Shown here: positions 1 to 5,734 of the stretch, piece after piece
Numbering within the stretch: the first letter of the stretch is position 1
How the letters are laid out: the number at the start of each line of letters is the position of its first letter
Source: an uncultured Faecalibacterium sp.
Lineage (GTDB): Bacteria; Bacillota; Clostridia; Oscillospirales; Ruminococcaceae
DNA length: 11,118 nucleotides
Assembly: GCA_934512105.1 (NCBI GenBank)
Contig: CAKSWQ010000056.1
Coordinates: forward strand, 1-11,118
Direction of reading: 5' to 3'
Position numbers and translations under genes: made by a program
Notes under the pieces: model-generated
What the model saw: the letters and a program-made list of their open reading frames with translations, nothing else
Databases searched by the model: none
What the model was told of the DNA's origin: nothing

Positions 1-569
1 GTCACTGTGCCGGCGCTGCCCACCCCGATGGTAATGGCGTCCACAAGGCTCTGGTTCTGCCGGGCAATGCTTTGCACAATGGCGGGGCCGGTGACCCGGC
101 GGTGATACTCCGGGTTGTCATCGTTGGCCAGCCAGTTCATATAGTACCAGCCGTTTGCGGCAGCGGTCTGCGCCGCCAGCGCCCGCGCCCCGGCCAGACC
201 GCTGCGGGCAGGGCTGTGCCGGATCTGCGCGCCCAGCCGCAGCAGATACTCCTGCCGCAGGGCAGGGGCATCCTCCGGCATCACCAGCACGATGGGATGC
301 CCGGCGGTCAGGCTGGCCAGCGTCAGGGCAGTGGCAAAGGGGCCGGAGGCTGCCTCGATGATGGGCTGCCCCGGGGCAAGCTGCTTTTTTTCAATGGCAA
401 GGGCAAGCATCCCCTCGGCAAGGCCGTCCCGGGCGGTGCCGGTGGGGCCGTTAAAATCCAGATACGCGTACAGATGCCCCTTCAGCCCGCAGGCGGCGGC
501 GTAGCCCCGCAGCTCCACAATGGGGCAGGCGGTGGTAAGGGTCTGGTAAAAATTGGGATAGATCGGCAC
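1..569 (-). CDS. Cysteine-synthase-like PLP-fold protein, catalytic lysine replaced (partial)
   Basis: The reading frame is open from a GTG at 569 to the window edge, giving 189 residues of the N-terminal part; the rest lies outside. An AAAGGAG ribosome binding site (577-583) sits 7 bases before the GTG. It follows the fold type II PLP family (cysteine synthase, CBS): a CPIVEL start motif (15-20), VLVMPE (94-99), a substrate-side segment NPEYHRRVTGP (152-162) and a glycine loop GVGSAGT (182-188). The usual GGSVKDR lysine motif reads TGTARDG (43-49), so Arg47 stands where the Schiff-base lysine should be. The usual TSGNTG loop reads ASGPFA (74-79). These changes argue against normal O-acetylserine sulfhydrylase chemistry; the protein may be a pseudoenzyme or have another ligand. 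Composition matches the neighbours and no frameshift is seen, so it looks maintained rather than decayed. Family membership is fairly sure; function is unknown. Confidence 0.8.
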   Translation of the reverse strand, partial: MPIYPNFYQTLTTACPIVELRGYAAACGLKGHLYAYLDFNGPTGTARDGLAEGMLALAIEKKQLAPGQPIIEAASGPFATALTLASLTAGHPIVLVMPEDAPALRQEYLLRLGAQIRHSPARSGLAGARALAAQTAAANGWYYMNWLANDDNPEYHRRVTGPAIVQSIARQNQSLVDAITIGVGSAGTV

Positions 570-604
570 AAGGGCACTCCTTTCTCTTGGGATACAACAC
601 TATT

Positions 605-634
605 ATCCTAACGCAAAGCCCCCGGCTGCGTCAA
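605..634 (-). promoter_or_regulatory. Candidate promoter of the cysteine-synthase-like gene
   Basis: On the minus strand TTGACG (634-629) is followed after 18 bases by TAGGAT (610-605), about 35 bases upstream of the GTG start at 569. The -35 is a 5/6 match and the -10 a 4/6 match to the sigma-A consensus. It diverges from the ylxM promoter, and the two -35 boxes lie about 64 bp apart. Confidence 0.45.
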
Positions 635-693
635 GATGCCTTTTGGCAAAAACAGCGAATTTTGGGCAGATATTTCAGAAAAAACTCCGAAAT

Positions 694-708
694 CCCCTTG
701 ACAAGGGG
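694..708. promoter_or_regulatory. Perfect palindrome over the ylxM -35 box, possible operator
   Basis: CCCCTTG-A-CAAGGGG is a perfect 7-bp inverted repeat around one central base. It contains the whole TTGACA -35 box of the rightward promoter. A protein bound here would block RNA polymerase. No regulator is identified, and no T-tract follows to suggest a terminator. Confidence 0.4.
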
Positions 709-726
709 CAGGGGTTCTGGTATACT
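698..726 (+). promoter_or_regulatory. Strong sigma-A promoter of the ylxM-ffh operon
   Basis: TTGACA (698-703) and TATACT (721-726) are separated by exactly 17 bases, with an extended -10 TGG directly before the -10 box. Transcription should begin near 733, about 60 bases before the ylxM start at 796. This also shows that the upstream in-frame ATG at 643 cannot be the start. Confidence 0.85.
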
Positions 727-795
727 CCATCCGTAAAGCAAAAAAACTTTACAACACAGCAAGTACAGACAGCAGAGCACCGGGGGTCAACAGCA

Positions 796-1179
796 ATGGC
801 AAAAGATCTGGAAATGGGGTATCTGCTGGATTTTTATGGCGAGGTGCTTACCCAGAAGCAGCGCGAGATGCTGCGCCAGTATTATAACGATGATCTTTCG
901 CTGAGCGAGATCGGCGAGAACTTCGGCATCACCCGGCAGGGCGCACGGGACGCCATCAAGCACGGCGAGACCACCCTGAAGGAACTGGAAGAAAAGGTAG
1001 GCTTTGCAGCCCGCTACCGGCGGGTACAGCAGAAGCTGGAGCAGCTGGAACAGCTGGTCATCGACACCCGGTTCGAGTGCACCGGCCCCCGCGCCAATAT
1101 CACCACCACGGAGTATGTGGAAACGCTGACAAAAATGCTGGAGCTCATCCGCTCGATGGATGAAGCAAACGAAAGCTGA
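796..1179 (+). CDS. ylxM: YlxM/p13-like DNA-binding protein (UPF0122)
   Basis: The product has 127 residues, the usual size for the UPF0122 (YlxM/p13) family, which is encoded just upstream of ffh in many Firmicutes and is thought to assist the SRP pathway. Residues about 32-56 form a sigma-region-4-like helix-turn-helix (LSLSEIGENFGITRQGARDA), preceded by the family's LTQKQREML segment. Residues about 68-86 (RYRRVQQKLEQLEQLV) look helical and coiled. The frame stays open upstream to an ATG at 643, but that codon lies upstream of the promoter. The ATG at 796 is chosen because it begins at MAKDLEMGYLLDFY, the normal family start. Its ribosome binding site is weak (GGGGGT, 782-787). It is first in the operon and 26 bases before ffh. 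Confidence 0.9.
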   Translation: MAKDLEMGYLLDFYGEVLTQKQREMLRQYYNDDLSLSEIGENFGITRQGARDAIKHGETTLKELEEKVGFAARYRRVQQKLEQLEQLVIDTRFECTGPRANITTTEYVETLTKMLELIRSMDEANES

Positions 1180-1205
1180 TCGAATTTTGAAAGGAGCACC
1201 GCACA

Positions 1206-2561
1206 ATGGCATTTGAATCCCTGACCGACCGCCTTGCCGGTGTATTCAAAAAGCTGCGCGGTCACGGCAAGCTGACCGAGGCAGATATCAAGGCCGCCAT
1301 GCGCGAGGTGCGGATGGCTTTGCTGGAAGCCGATGTCAACTACAAGGTTGCCAAGGACTTCTGCGCAAAGGTGTCTGAGCGCGCCATGGGGCAGGAGGTC
1401 ATGGAGAGCCTGACCCCCGCCCAGCAGGTGGTCAAGATCGTCAATGAGGAGCTGGTAGCCCTCATGGGCGGCACCGAGGCCGCCCGCCTGAACATCAAGA
1501 ACAAGGGCCAGACGGTCATTATGCTCTGCGGCTTGCAGGGCAACGGTAAAACCACCCACGCGGCAAAACTTGCCAAGTTCTACATCAAGCAGGGCCGCCG
1601 CCCCATGCTGGTAGCCTGCGATATCTACCGCCCTGCTGCTATTGACCAGCTGCAGGTGGTGGGCAAACAGGCCGGTGCACCGGTGTTCACCCTGCCCGGC
1701 GCAAAGCCGCCGGAGATCGCCCGCAAGGCGCTGGCGCACGCCAGGGACTACGGCAACGACATCGTCATTCTGGATACGGCAGGCCGCTTGCAGATCGACG
1801 AAGTACTGATGCAGGAGCTGGTGGACATCAAGGCCGCCGTTCCCGTGGACGAGACCCTGCTGGTGGTGGACGCCATGGCCGGTCAGGATGCCGTCAACGT
1901 GGCCAAGACCTTCAACGAGACGGTGGGCGTGGATGGCATCATCCTCACCAAGACCGATGGCGATACCCGCGGCGGTGCAGCGCTTTCCGTGCTGGCCGTT
2001 ACCGGCAAGCCCATCAAGTTCCAGGGCACCGGCGAAAAGCTGGATGATCTGGATGTGTTCCACCCGGACCGCATGGCAAGCCGCATCCTTGGCATGGGCG
2101 ATGTGCTCAGCCTGATCGAGCGCGCACAGGATGCCGCCGACGAAAAGGCCGCCGAGGAGACCGCCAAGCGGCTGATGGAAAACAAGTTCGATATGAACGA
2201 TATGCTGGAGCAGTTCGCCCAGATCCGCAAAATGGGCGGCGCAGGCGCTATGCTGAGCATGCTGCCCGGCGCATCCGGCATCGACCCCAGCCAGATCGAC
2301 GAAAAAGCCTTTGACCGCATCGAGGCCATGATCTATTCCATGACCAAAGAGGAACGGGAAAAGCCTTCCATCATCAACCCCAAGCGCAAGCGCCGCATTG
2401 CCGCAGGCAGCGGTACCCGCGTGGAGGACGTGAACAAGCTGCTCAAGCAGTACGAGATGATGCAGAAGATGATGAAGCAGTTCAAGAAGAGCCCCAAGGG
2501 CTTTGCCCGCCGTCTGGGCGGCATGATGGGCAACCCCAACGCCTTCCGCGGACTGAAATAA
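1206..2561 (+). CDS. ffh: Signal recognition particle protein Ffh (SRP54)
   Basis: Ffh is the GTPase that binds signal peptides of nascent membrane proteins together with SRP RNA and docks with FtsY at the membrane. The 451-residue product is full length. It has a helical N domain (about 1-90), then the G domain with P-loop GLQGNGKTT (109-117), DTAGR (190-194), and TKTDGDTRGG (248-257), where many homologues read TKLDGDARGG. The methionine-rich M domain runs from about 327 and includes GAMLSMLPG and the RNA-binding segment RKRRIAAGSGTRVEDVNKLL (394-413). An AAAGGAG site (1189-1195) precedes the ATG. No separate promoter is visible, so it is probably co-transcribed with ylxM. The SRP RNA gene is not in this window. 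Confidence 0.97.
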   Translation: MAFESLTDRLAGVFKKLRGHGKLTEADIKAAMREVRMALLEADVNYKVAKDFCAKVSERAMGQEVMESLTPAQQVVKIVNEELVALMGGTEAARLNIKNKGQTVIMLCGLQGNGKTTHAAKLAKFYIKQGRRPMLVACDIYRPAAIDQLQVVGKQAGAPVFTLPGAKPPEIARKALAHARDYGNDIVILDTAGRLQIDEVLMQELVDIKAAVPVDETLLVVDAMAGQDAVNVAKTFNETVGVDGIILTKTDGDTRGGAALSVLAVTGKPIKFQGTGEKLDDLDVFHPDRMASRILGMGDVLSLIERAQDAADEKAAEETAKRLMENKFDMNDMLEQFAQIRKMGGAGAMLSMLPGASGIDPSQIDEKAFDRIEAMIYSMTKEEREKPSIINPKRKRRIAAGSGTRVEDVNKLLKQYEMMQKMMKQFKKSPKGFARRLGGMMGNPNAFRGLK

Positions 2562-2570
2562 CAACGGTAT

Positions 2571-2590
2571 ACAACCCCGGCGGGGTTTGT
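2571..2590 (+). other. Small hairpin in the ffh-rpsP gap
   Basis: AACCCC (2573-2578) pairs with GGGGTT (2582-2587) across a GGC loop, just after the ffh stop. No run of T follows, so it is unlikely to terminate. It might be a processing site or mRNA-stabilising structure between the SRP gene and the ribosomal protein gene. This is weak evidence. Confidence 0.3.
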
Positions 2591-2630
2591 AACATATATC
2601 AAAAACAACAATTTTTGGAGGATATCTATT

Positions 2631-2873
2631 ATGGCAGTTAAGATTCGTCTGCGCCGCGTTGGCGCCAAGAAGGCTCCCTTCTACCGTGTTGTCGTTGCTG
2701 ACAGCCGCTTCCCCCGCGATGGCCGCTTCATTGAGGAGATCGGCACTTACGATCCCAACAAGGAGCCCTCTGAGGTGAAGATCGATGCCGAGAAGGCAAA
2801 GCAGTGGATCGCTAACGGCGCTCAGCCCACTGATACCGTTCGTGTCCTGCTGAAGAAGTCCAACATTCTGTAA
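2631..2873 (+). CDS. rpsP: 30S ribosomal protein S16 (bS16)
   Basis: bS16 binds 16S rRNA in the body of the small subunit and is needed for its assembly. The 80-residue product is typical in length and begins with the family signature [20 protein letters not shown], followed by [21 protein letters not shown] strong GGAGG (2617-2621) lies 9 bases before the ATG. Codon choice shifts here to more T-ending codons (CGT, GTT, GCT) than in ffh or trmD, as expected for a highly expressed ribosomal gene. It sits in the order ffh-rpsP-khpA-rimM-trmD, which is conserved in Firmicutes. Confidence 0.98.
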   Translation: MAVKIRLRRVGAKKAPFYRVVVADSRFPRDGRFIEEIGTYDPNKEPSEVKIDAEKAKQWIANGAQPTDTVRVLLKKSNIL

Positions 2874-2890
2874 GTAGGGAGGGCTGACTC

Positions 2891-3124
2891 ATGCAGGAGC
2901 TGTTGCTGGCAGTTGCCCGCGGTCTCGTGGAGGACAAGGACGCCGTCAAGGTCACGGTGGACGAGCCCCGCGAGGACGGCACCATCGTCTACCACCTGAG
3001 CGTGGCAGAGGGAGATATGGGCCGTGTCATCGGCAAGCAGGGCCGGATCGCAAAAGCCATTCGTGTGGTGATGCGCGCGGCTGCTGTGCGGGTCGATGAA
3101 AAGGTCCTTGTTGAGATCGACTGA
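2891..3124 (+). CDS. khpA: KhpA, KH-domain RNA-binding protein
   Basis: KhpA (formerly YlqC, UPF0109) is a small KH-domain RNA-binding protein. In other Firmicutes it pairs with KhpB and influences cell division and small RNAs. The 77-residue product is one KH domain; the RNA-gripping GxxG loop is GKQG (48-51) within GRVIGKQGRIAKAIRVVMRA. An AGGGAGGG site (2876-2883) lies 7 bases before the ATG. It begins 17 bases after rpsP and its stop is followed within 10 bases by an intrinsic terminator. Its KhpB partner is not in this window. Confidence 0.95.
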   Translation: MQELLLAVARGLVEDKDAVKVTVDEPREDGTIVYHLSVAEGDMGRVIGKQGRIAKAIRVVMRAAAVRVDEKVLVEID

Positions 3125-3134
3125 GCACCCTACT

Positions 3135-3166
3135 GGCCCTTTGCCCTTGCGGCAAGGGGCCTTTTT
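3135..3166 (+). terminator. Intrinsic terminator after khpA
   Basis: GGCCCTTTGCC (3135-3145) and GGCAAGGGGCC (3151-3161) form an 11-bp stem with one G-T wobble and a CTTGC loop, followed by TTTTT (3162-3166). It lies 10 bases after the khpA stop, inside an otherwise continuous gene cluster. It should reduce transcription into rimM-trmD unless there is readthrough. Confidence 0.85.
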
Positions 3167-3176
3167 GGTTATAGAA

Positions 3177-3300
3177 AACCCTCTCAGGCGCAGACCGTAC
3201 ACAGGAGCGTTCTGGAAAAACAAGCAATACACCACCTCTTCGTCAAAAAGCTCCCCCCTCGGGGGAGCTGGCAATGCCGCAGGCATTGACTGAGAGGGTT
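3177..3300. repeat. MITE-like palindromic element between khpA and rimM
   Basis: The 124-bp segment is bounded by a perfect 11-bp inverted repeat, AACCCTCTCAG (3177-3187) and CTGAGAGGGTT (3290-3300). Its right part holds two hairpins: AGCTCCCCC/GGGGGAGCT (3249-3257/3261-3269) and CAATGCC/GGCATTG (3272-3278/3282-3288). The same hairpin-plus-CTGAGAGGGT layout recurs at 9764-9823 and in the array before it, so this is a dispersed family. It carries no coding sequence I would defend. The first hairpin has a T-run only when read on the minus strand, against the operon. No clear target-site duplication is visible. Confidence 0.8.
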
Positions 3301-3316
3301 CTTACAGGAGAAAACG

Positions 3317-3853
3317 ATGCAGCAATATCTGGAAGCCGGAAAAGTTGTTACCACCCACGGTGTGCGCGGGGAAATGAAGCTGGAGCTTTGGTGCGACGGG
3401 GTGGATTTTTTGAAAAAAGCGGGCCGCCTGTACCCTTCGGCGCAGGGCGGCAAGGCGTATAAGATCCTTTCCATCCGTCCGCAGGGGCAGATGGCGCTGC
3501 TCCAGCTGGAAGGGGTCGGCGATATGGACGCCGCCCGGGCGCTGCGCGGGCAGGTGTTCTACTTTGACCGCAACGATGCCACCCTGCCCGCAGGCCGGTG
3601 GTATGTGGCAGACCTCATCGGGTGCGAGGTGCGGGACGCCGACACCGGCAAGGTGTACGGCGTGGTGACCAGCGTGGACCACCCGGGTGCGCAGGATATC
3701 TACACCGTCAAGGCACCCGGCGGCAAGGAGTATATGTTCCCCGGGGTGGATGCCTTCCTCAAAGAGCGCAACCCGCCGGAGGGGTATATCCTCGTCACCC
3801 CCATCCCCGGCCTGCTGGATGACGATTTTGACAGCGAGCGGGAGGAGGAGTAA
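3317..3853 (+). CDS. rimM: Ribosome maturation factor RimM
   Basis: RimM binds ribosomal protein S19 and helps mature the head of the 30S subunit. The 178-residue product has the usual two parts. The N-terminal barrel (about 6-86) opens with EAGKVVTTHGVRGEMKLE, matching the family's G-x-I-x-x-x-H-G-x-x-G-E pattern. The C-terminal PRC-barrel (about 96-168) contains VADLIGCEV, GAQDIYTV, FPGVDAFLKE and TPIPGLLDDD. An AGGAG (3306-3310) lies 6 bases before the ATG, directly after the palindromic element. Only 3 bases separate its stop from the trmD start, and its acidic C-terminal codons (GGAGGAGGAG) double as the trmD ribosome binding site, so the two genes are translationally linked. Confidence 0.95.
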   Translation: MQQYLEAGKVVTTHGVRGEMKLELWCDGVDFLKKAGRLYPSAQGGKAYKILSIRPQGQMALLQLEGVGDMDAARALRGQVFYFDRNDATLPAGRWYVADLIGCEVRDADTGKVYGVVTSVDHPGAQDIYTVKAPGGKEYMFPGVDAFLKERNPPEGYILVTPIPGLLDDDFDSEREEE

Positions 3854-3856
3854 GCC

Positions 3857-5104
3857 ATGGGAATGCGTGTGGATATCGTGACCCTGTTCCCGGAGATGTG
3901 CCAGCAGGTGCTGGATGCCAGCATCATCGGCCGGGCGGCAAAGCGGGGCTATATTGAGACCCACTGCCACCAGATCCGGGACTATACCCTGAACAAGCAG
4001 AAGCAGACCGACGATTACCCTTACGGCGGCGGCTGCGGCATGGTGCTGTACGCCCAGCCCATCGCGGACTGCCTGCGGGCGGTGCAGCGCGAGGTGGCCG
4101 AACAGGGACGCCCCGCCCCGCACATCGTGTTCCTGACGGCGGGCGGACAGCGCTACACCGAGGAGCACGCAAAGCGCTTGGCACAGTACGACAACCTGAC
4201 GCTGGTCTGCGGCCACTACGAGGGCATTGACGAGCGTGTCATCGAAGCTTTTGCGGACGAGGAGATCTCCATCGGTGATTATATCCTGACCGGCGGCGAG
4301 CTGGCCAGCCTTGTGGTGGCAGACAGCGTGCTGCGCCTGAAGCCCGGCGTACTGGCCGAGCAGAAGGGCTACGAGGAGGAAAGCTACTGGGACGGTCTGC
4401 TGGAATATCCCCAGTACACCCGCCCCGAGGTGTGGGAAGGCCGTGCTGTGCCCGAGGTGCTGCTGGGGGGCGACCATGCAAAGATCGATGCATGGCGCGG
4501 CGAGCAGAGCCGTACCCGCACCCGTCTGCGCCGTCCGGAGCTGTACGAGCAGTGGTGCACGAGCCACCCCATTGCCGAAGTGCCCAAGTGGAAGCGGGGC
4601 GAGAATGTCCGGCTGGTAAAGACCGCCGAGCAGTTTGCCGCCGCCGCAAAGCTGTTTGCCGAGGGTCGGCAGGCTGTCTGCGCCGACAACTGGACACCGG
4701 AATACTGCCGCACCCTGACCGAGCCGCAGTTTTTGCTGCAATTGCAGCAGGAAAAGGCGGCGGGCTGGGTGTGCTACCTGCACACCACCAAGGACGTGCC
4801 GGACGGCATGGTGTGCGTCAGCCATAAGGCGGGGCATATCGAGCACCTGTTCGTCACGGAAAAAGCCCGGGGCAAGGGCATCGGCGCAAAGCTGCTGGAT
4901 TTTGCCCGCAAGAAGCTGCCGGAGCACGCACATCCGGTGCTGAGCGTGCTGAACACCAACACCCGCGCCATTGCACTGTACACCCGCATGGGCTGGCAGC
5001 TGGACGGCAGCACCAGTCTGGAATTTGACCCGCAGCAATACCCCACCGTGACGCGTAAATGCGCACTGGTGCAGATGCGCTACGCAGGCCCTGCGCAGGA
5101 GTGA
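3857..5104 (+). CDS. trmD: TrmD tRNA(m1G37) methyltransferase fused to a GNAT domain
   Basis: TrmD uses S-adenosylmethionine to methylate N1 of G37 next to the tRNA anticodon, which prevents +1 frameshifting. Residues 1-233 are a full TrmD: VDIVTLFPEM (5-14), DDYPYGGG (52-59), GHYEGIDERV (119-128) and EEISIGDYILTGGEL (135-149) of the knotted SAM site, and DGLLEYPQYTRPEV (179-192), whose Asp179 should match the known catalytic aspartate. At 415 residues the protein is about 170 longer than usual. After a linker (about 234-249), residues about 250-410 form a GNAT acetyltransferase: IEHLFV (328-333), acetyl-CoA loop RGKGIG (338-343) and NTRAIALYTRMGW (368-380). The frame is unbroken, and Met318 is the only methionine in residues 230-330, so separate translation is unlikely. 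The GNAT substrate is unknown. GGAGGAGGAG (3841-3850) supports the start at 3857 over Met3 at 3863. Confidence 0.96.
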   Translation: MGMRVDIVTLFPEMCQQVLDASIIGRAAKRGYIETHCHQIRDYTLNKQKQTDDYPYGGGCGMVLYAQPIADCLRAVQREVAEQGRPAPHIVFLTAGGQRYTEEHAKRLAQYDNLTLVCGHYEGIDERVIEAFADEEISIGDYILTGGELASLVVADSVLRLKPGVLAEQKGYEEESYWDGLLEYPQYTRPEVWEGRAVPEVLLGGDHAKIDAWRGEQSRTRTRLRRPELYEQWCTSHPIAEVPKWKRGENVRLVKTAEQFAAAAKLFAEGRQAVCADNWTPEYCRTLTEPQFLLQLQQEKAAGWVCYLHTTKDVPDGMVCVSHKAGHIEHLFVTEKARGKGIGAKLLDFARKKLPEHAHPVLSVLNTNTRAIALYTRMGWQLDGSTSLEFDPQQYPTVTRKCALVQMRYAGPAQE

Positions 5105-5164
5105 GCCGCGCCGGAAATATCGGTGAAAATACACAAAATTCAGAGGAAAACTCCCCGGCAGTCT

Positions 5165-5184
5165 AAAAGTTGTTGAAAACTTTT
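5165..5184. promoter_or_regulatory. AT-rich inverted repeat upstream of ptsH
   Basis: AAAAGTT (5165-5171) and AACTTTT (5178-5184) are a perfect 7-bp inverted repeat with a 6-base centre. A TATAAT lies 25 bases downstream (5209-5214), but no good -35 box sits at the right distance from it. It could be a regulator site; evidence is limited to the symmetry. Confidence 0.3.
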
Positions 5185-5289
5185 GTATTACCCCTCTAAC
5201 CTTCGGGGTATAATTTTATTATCTTTGTACAAAACCTGAAAAATGCTCCCTGTTTCATTGGGAAAAGCGCCAAAAATGCAAAAGGGGGC

Positions 5290-5318
5290 TGTACAACCGT
5301 ATCGACTTGCGCTAAAAT
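5290..5318 (+). promoter_or_regulatory. Candidate ptsH promoter
   Basis: TGTACA (5290-5295) and TAAAAT (5313-5318) are 17 bases apart, matching the sigma-A boxes at 4/6 and 5/6. A start near 5325 would give a leader of about 60 bases. The 281-bp gap between trmD and ptsH holds no gene I can support; it contains this candidate, the inverted repeat at 5165 and three TGTACA hexamers (5226, 5290, 5349). Confidence 0.45.
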
Positions 5319-5385
5319 GAGTGTAACACAACAGGCACACTATGCTTTTGTACACCAAAACGATATTAGATAGGAGCGCTTTACT

Positions 5386-5649
5386 ATGTACGTAAAAGAA
5401 GTTACCGTTGAAAATCAGGTTGGTCTGCACGCTCGTCCGGCTACCTTCTTTATCCAGAAGGCAAACGAGTTCAAGTCTTCCATCTGGGTCGAAAAGGAAG
5501 AACGCCGCGTGAACGCAAAGAGCCTGCTGGGCGTTCTGTCTCTGGGTATCGTTGGCGGCACCACCATCCGCATCATCGCTGACGGCGCTGATGAGCAGGC
5601 TGCCGTGGACGGCCTGATCAAGCTGGTGGAGTCCGGCTTTGCAGAGTAA
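5386..5649 (+). CDS. ptsH: HPr phosphocarrier protein of the PTS
   Basis: HPr passes phosphate from enzyme I (PEP-dependent) to the sugar-specific EIIA proteins in the cytoplasm. In Firmicutes, phosphorylation of its serine by HPr kinase drives CcpA-mediated catabolite repression. The 87-residue product is full length. His15 lies in GLHARPA (13-19) and the regulatory Ser46 in NAKSLLGVLSLG (43-54), so both phosphorylation sites are kept; the histidine argues for HPr rather than the Crh paralogue. TAGGAG (5371-5376) lies 9 bases before the ATG. Codon use is biased towards highly expressed codons (CGT, GTT, ATC). No ptsI or hprK is near; the gene appears to be its own unit with its own promoter and terminator. 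Confidence 0.97.
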   Translation: MYVKEVTVENQVGLHARPATFFIQKANEFKSSIWVEKEERRVNAKSLLGVLSLGIVGGTTIRIIADGADEQAAVDGLIKLVESGFAE

Positions 5650-5670
5650 GTCTGTATCACAAGCAACAGA

Positions 5671-5699
5671 AAGCGGCGGGGGTTCCCTGCCGCTTTTTT
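5671..5699 (+). terminator. Intrinsic terminator of ptsH
   Basis: AAGCGGC (5671-5677) pairs with GCCGCTT (5689-5695), and inner G-C pairs extend the stem to about 11 bp with a 3-base loop. Six T residues follow (5694-5699). It begins 21 bases after the ptsH stop. Confidence 0.9.
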
Positions 5700-5734
5700 G
5701 ATAAGCTTTTTTACGGGAAGAAGGAGGGCTTTTT

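Noticed and set aside
643..795. An in-frame N-terminal extension of YlxM
   Set aside because: The ATG at 643 lies upstream of the TTGACA/TATACT promoter, and the added residues do not match the family.
1014..2564. A 516-residue open frame antisense to ffh
   Set aside because: It is an effect of GC-rich codon bias opposite a certain gene. It has no ribosome binding site, and its His/Leu/Ala-rich composition fits an antisense shadow.
3286..3316. TTGACT at the end of the khpA-rimM repeat as a -35 box for rimM
   Set aside because: No -10-like hexamer lies 15-19 bases downstream; that position falls in the AGGAG and start region of rimM.
3302..5134. A 610-residue open frame antisense to rimM-trmD
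   Set aside because: It runs opposite two confidently identified genes and shows no recognisable domain.
5173..5214. TTGAAA and TATAAT as a ptsH promoter
   Set aside because: The boxes are 30 bases apart, too far for a sigma-A promoter, and no better -35 sits at the right distance from this TATAAT.
5190..5225. ACCCC/GGGGT hairpin as a trmD terminator
   Set aside because: The stem is only 5 bp with a 10-base loop, and the following AT-rich stretch is not a clean T-run.
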